From Methanosarcina baikalica (GTDB lineage: Archaea; Halobacteriota; Methanosarcinia; Methanosarcinales; Methanosarcinaceae), in NCBI RefSeq assembly GCF_031461075.1, contig NZ_JAVKPK010000002.1:1-64000 (forward strand): a stretch of 64,000 nucleotides of DNA, written 5' to 3'. Position numbers and translations under genes: made by a program. Below are positions 1-8,921 of this stretch, one piece after another. Each line of letters opens with the position of its first letter. Within the stretch, counting starts at the first letter, position 1. A model generated the notes under the pieces. That model ran no database searches. It worked only from the letters and a program-made list of their open reading frames with translations, and had not been told where the DNA came from.

Positions 1-123
1 TGTCCGTTCTTTCTCTCAATTAACTTTTCAATTTTTCTACCATTCATAGAACTAATTTGATATAAGCAGGATTTGTAATTTGTAATTATCTCTGGAAATT
101 TTTATCTTTGAGTTATGAAAATT

Positions 124-531
124 TTATTCAGTATTGTCCTCACTTTCTTTTTTTTCGGCTCTGTATTTGTGGAGTGCCATTTCTATATTGCTGTGCAGGT
201 CTTCTTCCTTAAAAGGCTTTGAGATATACCCTGCAGGCTCTGTTGTTTTTGCCCTCTCAAGAGTCTCATCATCAGTATAAGCAGTCAGATAAAGCACTGG
301 AATTCGAAGCCTGGTTTTAATTTCACGGGCAGCTTCAATTCCATCCATGTCTCCTTTTAACATTATATCCATTAAAACAAGGTCTGCGTTCGTTAGCTCT
401 GCTTTTCTTATAGCTTCCTCTCCTGTGGACGCAGTACCCGGCACAGTATAACCGAGATTTTTCAGTTTATTTCTAATGTTAAGAGCCACGATATTCTGGT
501 CTTCGACAACCAGAATTTTTGCTTTTGTCAT
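124..531 (-). CDS. Stand-alone response regulator receiver protein (CheY-like)
   Basis: A 135-residue protein that is almost entirely one receiver domain. The acidic pair is Glu10-Asp11, the phospho-acceptor Asp55 lies in LVLMDIML, the switch Thr83 is in YLTAYTDDE, and the conserved Lys105 is in YISKPF. After the domain there is only a short charged tail, so no DNA-binding or enzymatic output domain is present. It lies 38 bp downstream of the large histidine kinase on the same strand, so it is very probably that kinase's partner and may pass phosphate on or act through protein contact. An AGGGGAGG-type ribosome site precedes the ATG. The family assignment is secure; the output is unknown. Confidence 0.93.
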   Translation of the reverse strand: MTKAKILVVEDQNIVALNIRNKLKNLGYTVPGTASTGEEAIRKAELTNADLVLMDIMLKGDMDGIEAAREIKTRLRIPVLYLTAYTDDETLERAKTTEPAGYISKPFKEEDLHSNIEMALHKYRAEKKESEDNTE

Positions 532-569
532 TGTACCTCCCCTTTGATATCTGATAAGCCTCTGGATAA

Positions 570-3500
570 TCAGTCGTTCTCCTTAAATAATATCTTGAAA
601 GTAGTCTCTGCACCATTTTCAAGTTCGATTGCACCCTCCAGCTGCTCAACAAGAATATTTACGAGTTGCAGGCCCAGAGAGCTCGTATTCTTGAAATCAA
701 TATTTTCCGGAAAACCCAACCCATTGTCCGAAACTACCAGTGAATAGTGAATACTTTTATCAACTGAACTTTCAGAACCAATATTATTGGTGCTATTACT
801 TATACTTTTATTCTCTCCATTCTTTTCAGTCCTGTAGAGTTTTATCCGGATTTCCCCTTTTGTACCTGGAGGAAATGCATGTTTCAGAGAATTGGATATC
901 AGTTCATTAATGATTATCCCTAAAGGAACTGCCGTGTCCATTCCCAGAAAAGTCTCTTCGATATCCAGCCGCATCTTGACATCGCCTTTTCTGACAGTGT
1001 AGGAGCGAAAAAGATCTGCTGTCAGTTTTTGAAGATATGCTGAAAAATCAAGGGTTTCGTTGTTTCTTGATCTGTACAGTTCCTCGTGGATTATGGCCAT
1101 GGTGGCAACTCGATTCTGACTCTCGCGGAAAGCTTCCAGAACTTCCTTTTCATTGAACTTTTCTGCTTGAAGTTCCAGCAGACTGGAAATGACTTGCAGG
1201 TTATTCTTAATACGGTGATGGATTTCTTTCTTGCGAATTTCTTCTACTTTTCCCAGAGTTTCTTCAGCCTCTTTTTGTCTGGTTATGTCGTAGACTGCAC
1301 CCTGCAGGACTCTCTTCCTGTGTGCAGTGTCTGAAACATTCTGGATAATCTCACGAACCCATCTTACCTTTCCATCCCTGTGCTTTATACGGTATTCATG
1401 CTCTATAAAAAGTGCCGGATCATTTATCAATTTATTTCTATTTTCAAAAAATCTTTTCCGGTCTTCAGGAAGGACAATTTCATACCAGTCTACTTTTTCA
1501 GATACTAAGTCTTCTCCTGTATACCCTGCAATTTCTTCTACACTTCCTTCTACAAGAATAGGGGTGAAATCCGTATTCTGCTGGAATGCAATGCCTCTAA
1601 AGTTTTTCATGAAGGACTTGTAACGCTCTTCGCTTTCAGTCAGTTTTTCAGTTGCTTTTTTTCTCTCACTGACGTCTTTCATTACCCCTAGTACCCTGTA
1701 TATACCTCGACTTTCATTTTTCAGGTAGACACCGCTGTCTTCCACATAAAAATAGCTTCCATCTTTTCTTCTGAATCTGTATTCTTCAAGATACTTTTCA
1801 CCATTTCTCGTGCAGTTTTCATGGGCTTTTGCAGCTTTTTCCCGATCTTCAGGATGGACATGGTCAGCCCAGACAGCAGGGGTGAAGCCCTGGAACTCTT
1901 CAAAGCTGTACCCTGTGAGCTCCTCAATTGCTCCTACCCAGGAACTGTGATTATTTTTCACATCGTAATCATAGACGAGCTGCCCGGTCTGTACTGCAAC
2001 AGCCCTATATCTCTCCTCGCTCCTTTCCAGAATTTCCCTGGCAAGTTTTCTTTCATTTATATCTTTTATTACTCCGACAATCCGGTGCACCTGATCTTTT
2101 TCATCTAAAAGGTAGATGCTACTGTCTTCGGCATGGAAATAACTCCCGTCCTTTTTTCGGAACCTGTATTCCTCAAGGTATTTTCCCCCGGTTTTCATAC
2201 ACATCTCATGAGTTTCCCATGCTCTTTTCTGATCTTCTTTATGGATATGTGCTAGCCAGCCTTCCAGATTCACATGCTTGAACTCTTCAGGACTGCATCC
2301 TGTAATCTGTGAAATGGCTCCTGCCCAGTCGATCTGCTCTGATTCTGCATCATAATCATACACAAGCTGCCCTGTCTGCTCTGCAACGATCCTGTATCGT
2401 TCCTCGCTTTTCCTGAACGTTTTTTCGGCCACTTTTCGCTGGGTTATATCCAGCATCACACCAACAACTCCAGCTACTCCCCCAGAACTGTCCTGGTAGG
2501 TAGCTTTGTGGAAAAGGAAATCTCTTTGCACGCCGTCGGCACAGACCACCTTGGTTTCGTAATAATTACTTCCCCCTGTCTCAATGAGTTTCCTGTCGTG
2601 CTTATGATATATTTCTGAAAGCTCTTTTGGAACTCTCTTCTGAAATTCCACGAAAGAGCCCCCTATAACCTCATCTTTGGGAAGCCCCATGATCTGCCTG
2701 GCAAAATTCTTGTTACAATTTACATATGTTTCATTCAAATCTCTCTGGAACACAGGGCTTGGAATATTATCAAGCAGCGTTTCCAAAAAATGTACGTTAT
2801 TCTTAAGTTTATTTTCAATTTTCCTGAGTTCGGTTACATCAAGCATTACAGCAACCAAGTTTCTTGTTCCTTCGTCATCGGAAAAAGTCGCCCTGTTCAC
2901 CAGAAAGTTTCTTTTTGTCCCATCGGCACACATTAGTTCTTTTTCGTAATTGTCGCCTCCTCCTTTCTGCAACAATTCCAGGTCGGATTTATGAATTTCG
3001 AGTGAAATTTCAGCTGGAGAACCCGCGTATACTTCAGGAAATATTTTTCCTATAATCTCTTCTTTTTCCCTCCCGAGAACCTGTTTGGCTAAAAGGTTAT
3101 TACAGCCAAGGTACCTGCCTTCGTTGTCTTTAAGAAATACAGGTACATGTATCGTATTCAGGAGAGTTTCCAGAAACTTCAGGTTATTCCTGAGAGTTTT
3201 TTCAATTTTATTTCTTTCAGCTATTTCCCGCGAAAGGCTCTCATTTGCTTCGGTATATTCCAGGGTTCTTCTTTCAACGAGTTTTTCCAGTTCCTGTTGA
3301 TGAATCCGGAGTTCTTCCTCTGCCTGCAGACGCTCTATGATCCCAGACAACAAAAAAGCGGCAGAATTCAGGAAATCTATATCATTCACAGTAAATTCTC
3401 TCTTTCCTGTGTTGTAAACTTCGATTACCCCGAAAGGCTTATTTATATCTCCTATAAGAACCGTTACGCCACTAACTACCCCGTAGCACCTGAGAAATTC

Positions 3501-4076
3501 AGTGAATTCAAAACGGGTTTCGGTCTCAATATCTTTCAAGACAACTGGTTTCCTCGAAAAGAGAGTGTATCCTGCCTGAGACTTCTCCTTTACTGTTATG
3601 ATAATATTGCCTTTAAGATCATCTTCCCAACCATACCCTGCTCTCAGGATAAAATTTCCATCAGGCATGAGTTCCAGAATCCTGGAAAAATCCGCATCAA
3701 AACCCTGGGCAATAAGCAGAGCGCTTTCTTCCAGGATTGCCTGAACGTCTTTGCATGTGATAGATATTCTGCCAAGGCTGCTTAGGGAAAGGTATTGTCT
3801 TTCCTTTTTACGAAGTTTTTCGTCGGCAAAGGCTCTAAAACTTATGTCTACCCCTTGAAGATCTACATAATCTCCTTCCGGAAAAGGATAGACCACTGCA
3901 GCATATGTTGTTTCCCCTGCTTGAATTTTGAGATTTTTCGGTTCATTCCTTGAGAGGACTCTTTTTATACTATGTCTTAATGATTGAGGAACCTTTTCTC
4001 CTTCTTTTATACCCCAGTACTCAAGAAGATCACCAGCTGCCTTGTTAGTATATAAAACAGTTCCCTCCTTTCCCAC
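570..4076 (-). CDS. Sensor histidine kinase with GAF and multiple PAS domains (HisKA_2/HATPase)
   Basis: A 1168-residue predicted cytoplasmic sensor kinase; no membrane segment is visible. From the N terminus: the rest of a PAS-like segment (about 1-80), a GAF domain (about 95-255), a coiled coil (about 255-300), then five PAS/PAC units to about residue 935, several ending in the usual D(I/V)(T/N)(Q/E)RK-type motif. The phospho-acceptor motif EIHHRIKNNLQ is near residue 953 and is of the HisKA_2 type; it is followed by an HATPase domain with DNGLGFP. The GTG used here is doubtful: the frame stays open upstream to about 4208 and encodes KNPNLFLKV, the usual start of a Methanosarcina PAS domain, yet no ATG, GTG or TTG lies there. 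The real start is therefore non-canonical or has been lost. The ligand is unknown. Confidence 0.9.
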   Translation of the reverse strand: MGKEGTVLYTNKAAGDLLEYWGIKEGEKVPQSLRHSIKRVLSRNEPKNLKIQAGETTYAAVVYPFPEGDYVDLQGVDISFRAFADEKLRKKERQYLSLSSLGRISITCKDVQAILEESALLIAQGFDADFSRILELMPDGNFILRAGYGWEDDLKGNIIITVKEKSQAGYTLFSRKPVVLKDIETETRFEFTEFLRCYGVVSGVTVLIGDINKPFGVIEVYNTGKREFTVNDIDFLNSAAFLLSGIIERLQAEEELRIHQQELEKLVERRTLEYTEANESLSREIAERNKIEKTLRNNLKFLETLLNTIHVPVFLKDNEGRYLGCNNLLAKQVLGREKEEIIGKIFPEVYAGSPAEISLEIHKSDLELLQKGGGDNYEKELMCADGTKRNFLVNRATFSDDEGTRNLVAVMLDVTELRKIENKLKNNVHFLETLLDNIPSPVFQRDLNETYVNCNKNFARQIMGLPKDEVIGGSFVEFQKRVPKELSEIYHKHDRKLIETGGSNYYETKVVCADGVQRDFLFHKATYQDSSGGVAGVVGVMLDITQRKVAEKTFRKSEERYRIVAEQTGQLVYDYDAESEQIDWAGAISQITGCSPEEFKHVNLEGWLAHIHKEDQKRAWETHEMCMKTGGKYLEEYRFRKKDGSYFHAEDSSIYLLDEKDQVHRIVGVIKDINERKLAREILERSEERYRAVAVQTGQLVYDYDVKNNHSSWVGAIEELTGYSFEEFQGFTPAVWADHVHPEDREKAAKAHENCTRNGEKYLEEYRFRRKDGSYFYVEDSGVYLKNESRGIYRVLGVMKDVSERKKATEKLTESEERYKSFMKNFRGIAFQQNTDFTPILVEGSVEEIAGYTGEDLVSEKVDWYEIVLPEDRKRFFENRNKLINDPALFIEHEYRIKHRDGKVRWVREIIQNVSDTAHRKRVLQGAVYDITRQKEAEETLGKVEEIRKKEIHHRIKNNLQVISSLLELQAEKFNEKEVLEAFRESQNRVATMAIIHEELYRSRNNETLDFSAYLQKLTADLFRSYTVRKGDVKMRLDIEETFLGMDTAVPLGIIINELISNSLKHAFPPGTKGEIRIKLYRTEKNGENKSISNSTNNIGSESSVDKSIHYSLVVSDNGLGFPENIDFKNTSSLGLQLVNILVEQLEGAIELENGAETTFKILFKEND

Positions 4077-4211
4077 CTTCAGAAAAAGATTAGGATTTTT
4101 TAAATAAAGTTCAGCTGCAATTTTTTCTTTACCTGTTTCCCCTATCTCTTCTACTTTCTCGATGAAATCATTACTTTTAATAACTTCCAGTCCCCCATTC
4201 TTTTCAATCTA

Positions 4212-4657
4212 TATATTTGCCAATCGTAGAAGAATGGACCTCAGTATTGCTCACAACCCAGGTTAAAAATAGCTGTTACGGATTTTCCCATTTTTCCGTG
4301 GTCTGTTTTTTAGTCCGACGCTTCCTGGATTATCTCGCGTAAAAATATATTAGCCCATATGCACCCACTATTTAAAAAGTATATGATGTGGTTGAGGATT
4401 TACAAAGTTGGGCCTGATTTATTTCAATCAAAGTTGTGCTGGCGCACCCCGCTGCAAGCAACGGCGTATGTTCGCGCCACCACTTCAAATAAAGGGCAAA
4501 ATACAGTAGTTTTATAGGAAAAATTACTGCATTTTTTTTACTTGACAATAGCCTGAAAGCAAGTTCACCGAACCCTGATGATGAAATTAAGACAAGTGCT
4601 TATAAATAGAAGATTTTTACAGTAAAAGGCCAACTGAAACTGAAATTTCTTTGGACC
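4212..4657. other. Intergenic region with a GC-rich inverted repeat
   Basis: No gene is visible between the kinase and the cation transporter. Positions 4436-4445 (GTGCTGGCGC) and 4474-4483 (GCGCCACCAC) form an inverted repeat with one mismatch, enclosing a GC-rich loop in otherwise AT-rich DNA. It could be a structured RNA or the end of a degraded mobile element. The rest looks like ordinary AT-rich spacer. Confidence 0.5.
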
Positions 4658-5824
4658 TTATTGGGAACAGGCATTCAAAACCTGCTTGTGTTTTCCCTGC
4701 AGTATTTCCGGATTCTCAGGCCCACAGTGACAGCATTCCCCTGAGGCTGTGAGAGGGTCTACATGGATAGTGGTGCCGGAAAGGTAAGAGAAGTTTTCAA
4801 GAAGTTTTTCCCTTATCGCGTTGGCGATTTCATGCCCTTCCCCAACCGAAAGAGAAGGAGAAACGGAAGCATTGATCTCTGCATGGAGCCTGTGTCCTAT
4901 CCAACGGACTCTAAGGTCCGTGACTTCACAGACACCCTCTACACTTTCAGTAATATTTTTAACTTTATCGATGACTTCAGGCTCAACGCCGTCAAGAAGG
5001 CGGGTAAACACGAGCTTGCTCGAATCAAGGACTATTTTGAGAATGCTGATCGTGATTAATATTCCAATGAGAGGGTCAATGATCGGATAACCCAACCAGA
5101 TGCCAACTACCCCGATAAGGACGGCAAGGCTGGTGAAACCGTCCACTCGGGCATGGTATCCATCTGCAATAAGGGCTGCACTCCCTATTTCCTTTCCAAC
5201 TTTCATCCGGAACTGGGCCACAACCTCGTTTCCGATACAACCTATAATTGCGGCAATAGCTACAGCCTGCAAATGCTCTACAGGTTGGGGGTTTAAGAAG
5301 CGATTCACAGACTCATAACCCGCAACTGCAGCACTGAAAAGGATCAGGAGAACAATGATTATACCTGCAAGGTCCTCTACCCTGCCGTATCCGTAGGAGA
5401 AGCATTTGCTTGGTTTTCTTCCGGCAAGAGAAAAAGCTATTGCAAGAGGAATTGCAGTTGATGCATCCCCAAAGTTATGAATGGTATCGGCAAGGAGGGC
5501 AACACTGCCAGACTTAAAAAAGATTACAATCTGCAGAACGGCTGTGATCATCAGCCCTATAAAAGACCATTTAACAGCCCAGAGCCCTTTGTTAGTAGCA
5601 AGTATGGAAGGGTCCACAGTCCCATGAGTGTGACTGTGCCCGTGGGAATGTGCGTGCGGATGAGTACAAGAGTGATCCTGGGGATGATTGCCGGAGTGAT
5701 CATGAGCATGAGCGTGAAAAGGAGAGCGGAAATTGAAAAACCCTTTTTTGCGGGGATTTTCCTCGGGCTGTTCGGAATCGCCCTCCTTTTCATTGGAATG
5801 AGAATTAGAATGCTTTTCAGACAT
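4658..5824 (-). CDS. Cation diffusion facilitator (CDF) family metal transporter
   Basis: A 388-residue membrane transporter expected to export Zn2+ or a similar divalent metal in exchange for protons. The first 70 residues are hydrophilic and very rich in His (runs such as HSHGHSHTHG), a typical metal-binding or sensing tail. Membrane segments follow, carrying the paired metal-site motifs ADTIHNFGD in TM2 and IADGYHARVD in TM5. The C-terminal cytoplasmic domain (about 280-355) is the ferredoxin-like CDF dimerisation domain, and an unusual Cys-rich tail (ECCHCG) could bind metal as well. It stands alone, with long spacers on both sides. The exact substrate cannot be read from the sequence. 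Confidence 0.93.
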   Translation of the reverse strand: MSEKHSNSHSNEKEGDSEQPEENPRKKGFFNFRSPFHAHAHDHSGNHPQDHSCTHPHAHSHGHSHTHGTVDPSILATNKGLWAVKWSFIGLMITAVLQIVIFFKSGSVALLADTIHNFGDASTAIPLAIAFSLAGRKPSKCFSYGYGRVEDLAGIIIVLLILFSAAVAGYESVNRFLNPQPVEHLQAVAIAAIIGCIGNEVVAQFRMKVGKEIGSAALIADGYHARVDGFTSLAVLIGVVGIWLGYPIIDPLIGILITISILKIVLDSSKLVFTRLLDGVEPEVIDKVKNITESVEGVCEVTDLRVRWIGHRLHAEINASVSPSLSVGEGHEIANAIREKLLENFSYLSGTTIHVDPLTASGECCHCGPENPEILQGKHKQVLNACSQ

Positions 5825-6720
5825 GCTGGCACCTTGGTTAATATTCGATTTTCGAGCTTGTCTTAAAACCTATTTCGTATTTAATCATCAAAAGTTTTCA
5901 GGATTGCTCTTTCATGATAAGAAGCTCGATCGGTTACTGAAAAAACGAGATTCAAAGAGCAAATTTTGATTTATGGGATAAGCTCATCAAGCAAACTTGG
6001 AAGCCTTTTTATAAATAGGTATTTATCTTTAGAAAATAATTTTGTATGCAGGGATTCATACGTTTTTTCGGATAAATGCCATAGAAATGGACTTTTTCTT
6101 CCAGGCGATTTAGACTTCATTTTCCTGAAAGAAACAAAAAATTGGATATTTATTACTAAAAATCAGAAATGTAGCAATCTCCTCTATTGACAATCGACTG
6201 TGATACGGATTTTTCGTGAGGATTGACTAATCCATAAATACTTCAGTTTAGTGCCAAAGTGAAATTAGAATTCTAAATAATTTTTAAAATATTATTACAA
6301 ATTCTTACAATGGAATATAAAATTATAAGGAATTTAGAAAAATAGCCTCAAAAATGAAAACAAGAAATGACGAATTTACCCTGGTATATGAATAAATGTG
6401 AAAAACAGGTGAAGAAAAAAAGTAAAATAAATAGACAAAACAAAAACACAACTCGAATTGTGTTTAGACCTCATTTTTCACAAAGTTAGGTTTCCCCCTC
6501 CATAAAACAAGAACCTTTATATCCTATCCTTTTCTGCCGGAATCGGCACACCTTTTCTTATTAAATTCTACCTAAAAAGGGTACTCCCTTATTCCGTATT
6601 TACGTTACCTCTGAAGCTAAGATCCGTTACCTAAATCCATATCCTTACTTAGTTTTCGAGTTTAGTTAGATTGGATAGAAACTCAATCCTCTATCCAGGC
6701 AAATAGACCTGAAATCGACT

Positions 6721-6815
6721 GGGGCTCATCCTTGGAGCGTGCAACCCGGGGAGTGAGGGCAAACCATTCTATCGGACCCTCACTCATCCAGGGAGCATAC
6801 AATCCGGGATATGGG
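6721..6815 (+). ncRNA. Possible structured non-coding RNA with internal duplication
   Basis: A GC-rich block stands out from the AT-rich spacer. It contains two imperfect direct copies of CTCATCC..GGAGC.T.CAA.CCGGG (starting near 6725 and 6783). A perfect 9-bp inverted repeat, GAGTGAGGG at 6751-6759 with CCCTCACTC at 6777-6785, can form a hairpin. A TATA-like box about 200 bp upstream (near 6516) could drive it on the + strand. The strand and even the existence of a transcript are inference. Confidence 0.3.
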
Positions 6816-7059
6816 TATCAAGATAGAAAAAAGAACAAATTCTGAAATAATATGGAATTAGGAGGAATAAGACGATTTGGGATAAACAGCTAGACTACCT
6901 CGAATTACATAGAAACTTGATATAATGAAGATGGAAAATCTTACCAGAAAAATTACATGCTCCTATTTCACAGATACACCAGTGCAATAGGCGAAGGATG
7001 AAATTTAGCAGCCTTATAGATAAAACCTAAAAAACACAACCGGTTTTCAAATGTCTATC

Positions 7060-7190
7060 AAATATCGCTCGAGGACAGATGCTCTCGAGCAAACCTCCAA
7101 AAAACCATGTAATGAGCAAATCTCCAAAAAACCATGTAATACCTTATTAAATATCGCTCGAGGGTAGATGCTCTCGAGTAAACCTCCAAA
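7060..7190. repeat. Duplicated 42-bp palindrome unit
   Basis: Two 42-bp copies at 7060-7101 and 7149-7190 differ at three positions. Each contains a hairpin: GCTCGAG at 7067-7073 with CTCGAGC at 7084-7090 in the first, and GCTCGAG at 7156-7162 with CTCGAGT at 7173-7179 in the second. The change at the end of the second stem turns G-C into G-U, which still pairs in RNA. Between the copies, 20 bp of the flanking sequence (CTCCAAAAAACCATGTAAT) is also duplicated. Confidence 0.75.
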
Positions 7191-7517
7191 TATCCTGCAG
7201 TAACGAAAATAGGCTTACTTCAATGAAAATCTGAATGAATTAACCTTTTTTAGAATAATTTTAACTCTTTTTGGCCCGTTTCCCGCCAATCTATTGGAAA
7301 ATATTCATAATGGATGAAGTTGAGTACCCGGTGAAAAAATAAGCTTCAAAAGGGAGAAATTTGAGGACGGAGAAGTGCCTGAGAAGCCTTGAGGACTCCT
7401 CAAGATCAGTGTGTAAATTAAGGGTTCTAAATGCTTATTTTTCTTAATACTCTTCTTATGGGATTTAAACAATAATAGATATCAAATACATCTTCAAACA
7501 AATCTGTTACTTTATGA

Positions 7518-7643
7518 GCTTATCCCAAAAGCCATTTTACTCTGTAATTATTAAGAGTTTCAGTATTATTTTCATGATGCAAAATTCATTGATCATCTGA
7601 AATACTGATTAAAAGAAGAAAATTCCGATTTATGGGATAAGCT
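7518..7643. mobile_element. MITE-like element with inverted ends
   Basis: The left end AGCTTATCCCAAAA at 7518-7531 is mirrored by TTTATGGGATAAGCT ending at 7643; the terminal 11 bp are a perfect inverted match. The 126-bp interior has no coding capacity. A copy of the right end, including 17 identical bases, lies at 5968-5984, which suggests a dispersed terminal repeat from an insertion sequence family. The assignment as a non-autonomous element is inference. Confidence 0.4.
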
Positions 7644-8037
7644 AAGTATAATTCCGAAAAACGAAAGTAAGGAAATTCATTGACGTCATCAGGGATCTAA
7701 TCTTATGTAAAGTTAAATTGTGTATAAAAATGAAGGAATAAAAGAAATAAGAAAAAAGAAAAAAGAAAAAAATGGAGGTTATAATCAAACATGTAGCCCG
7801 TTTTAAAGACCTGGAAGGCAGGCAAAAAACGATAGGTTAAAGCAATGGAGATCAACTAAATTTGCTTTAACAATGGAATATTGTTCCCTGCGTTATATAA
7901 ATGTATCTATTTTCATTTCGTAAAAAATAACTTTTAGAAGATGAGTTCGGAAATGTACATTATAAAAGAAATAAATAGAACTTGAAAAGAAAAATTTACT
8001 ACCTGAAAACTCAAAATCGATTTTAAAAAAGACCAGA

Positions 8038-8541
8038 TCAATTGTTGAAAAAGACTGTCAGATAAGCAAGTACAAAATAACGCCCGAATTTCCCAAGAAA
8101 AACCAGAACCGAAAAAGATCTGAAAGGAAGCTGCATAAGTCCTGCAACCATTGTAATTGCGTCTCCGATCCCCGGTACCCAAGTGAAAAGAAGGGTGTAA
8201 ACTCCGTATTTTTTAAAAAGCCTTTCACTTTTCTCAAGCATTTCATGAGAAGGAGATAAGTATTTCTCAAGCACAGGCCGCCCTTTTAGTCCAAGATAAT
8301 AAGTTGTGCAGGACCCTAGATAATTACCTGAGGTCGCCACCATAACAACAGCAAAAGGATTAAAACCCTGGTAGATAAGAGCAACTACCAGCGCTTCAGA
8401 CCCGAAAGGCAAGACAGTGGAAGCCAGAAAACTCAGGACAAAGAGGTTGAGGTAACCGTAATTAACAATAAAGGAACCCAAAAATTCAAGCATTGTATTC
8501 ATACCATCGTAATTCAGTATTTTAAGCTGCATCTCAGGCAT
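8038..8541 (-). CDS. VTT/YqaA-type (DedA-like) membrane protein
   Basis: A 167-residue integral membrane protein with the features of the VTT (SNARE-associated/DedA-like) fold in its short YqaA form: a hydrophobic start, the segment FLASTVLPFGSEALV (a re-entrant-type helix with the conserved Pro and Glu), GNYLGS, and later FTWVPGIGDAITMVAGLM followed by a final membrane helix. Related proteins take part in lipid or ion homeostasis, but no function is proven for this subfamily. The start is uncertain: an internal ATG beginning MNTMLEFLG is as likely, because neither has a clear ribosome site. It is a monocistronic gene between long spacers. Confidence 0.82.
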   Translation of the reverse strand: MPEMQLKILNYDGMNTMLEFLGSFIVNYGYLNLFVLSFLASTVLPFGSEALVVALIYQGFNPFAVVMVATSGNYLGSCTTYYLGLKGRPVLEKYLSPSHEMLEKSERLFKKYGVYTLLFTWVPGIGDAITMVAGLMQLPFRSFSVLVFLGKFGRYFVLAYLTVFFNN

Positions 8542-8921
8542 TAATTGCCGGAATTTACTCTTAATTCATTTTTTATATTCCTGCCGGCTTTACTTTTAAT
8601 TAATTCTTTTTACATTCCTGCCCACTATCGTATTTATACTATTTTATTCCGGAGTAAGAATTGACGTGAAAAATGTAAAAATTTATACACAAATATATCA
8701 TTTCCATAAAATGTTTTTGAAGAATAAATATTTTTGAAGAATGAGACAAGGGTGATTCTAAATATAAGGGTTATCCTGGCTACAAATATAAAATTAAAGC
8801 AAAAAAGAGCCCGATTAAGATCATAAGAGATAAAAACTTAGGAAAAAAAGATTTGAGAGCCGGAAATCAGGATTGGGATTTCCGGTTACACAGCTTTCAG
8901 TACGAAAGCCAGAAGTTTCGG
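8542..8921. other. Intergenic spacer with an imperfect tandem repeat
   Basis: No gene seen. An imperfect duplicated segment of about 32 bp (near 8554-8585 and 8591-8623, both ending in ATTCCTGCC) lies just upstream of the VTT gene and could be part of its promoter region. The rest is AT-rich. Confidence 0.45.

Larger units (their letters stand above)
5825..8037. other. 2.2-kb gene-free region with structured repeats
   Basis: I see no convincing protein gene here. The region holds a TATA-like CTTTATATCC near 6516, a repeated GC-rich block at 6721-6815, duplicated palindromes at 7060-7190 and a MITE-like inverted repeat at 7518-7643 (each listed separately). A 17-bp sequence at 5968-5984 recurs at 7627-7643. 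This suggests non-coding RNA plus remnants of mobile elements. Confidence 0.6.

Noticed and set aside
5966..6190. 74-codon open frame in the long gene-free region
   Set aside because: Composition looks random, no ribosome site, and it contains a repeat shared with 7627-7643.
7060..7190. CRISPR array
   Set aside because: Only two repeat copies, with a palindrome in each and a spacer that is itself partly repeated; no cas genes in the window.
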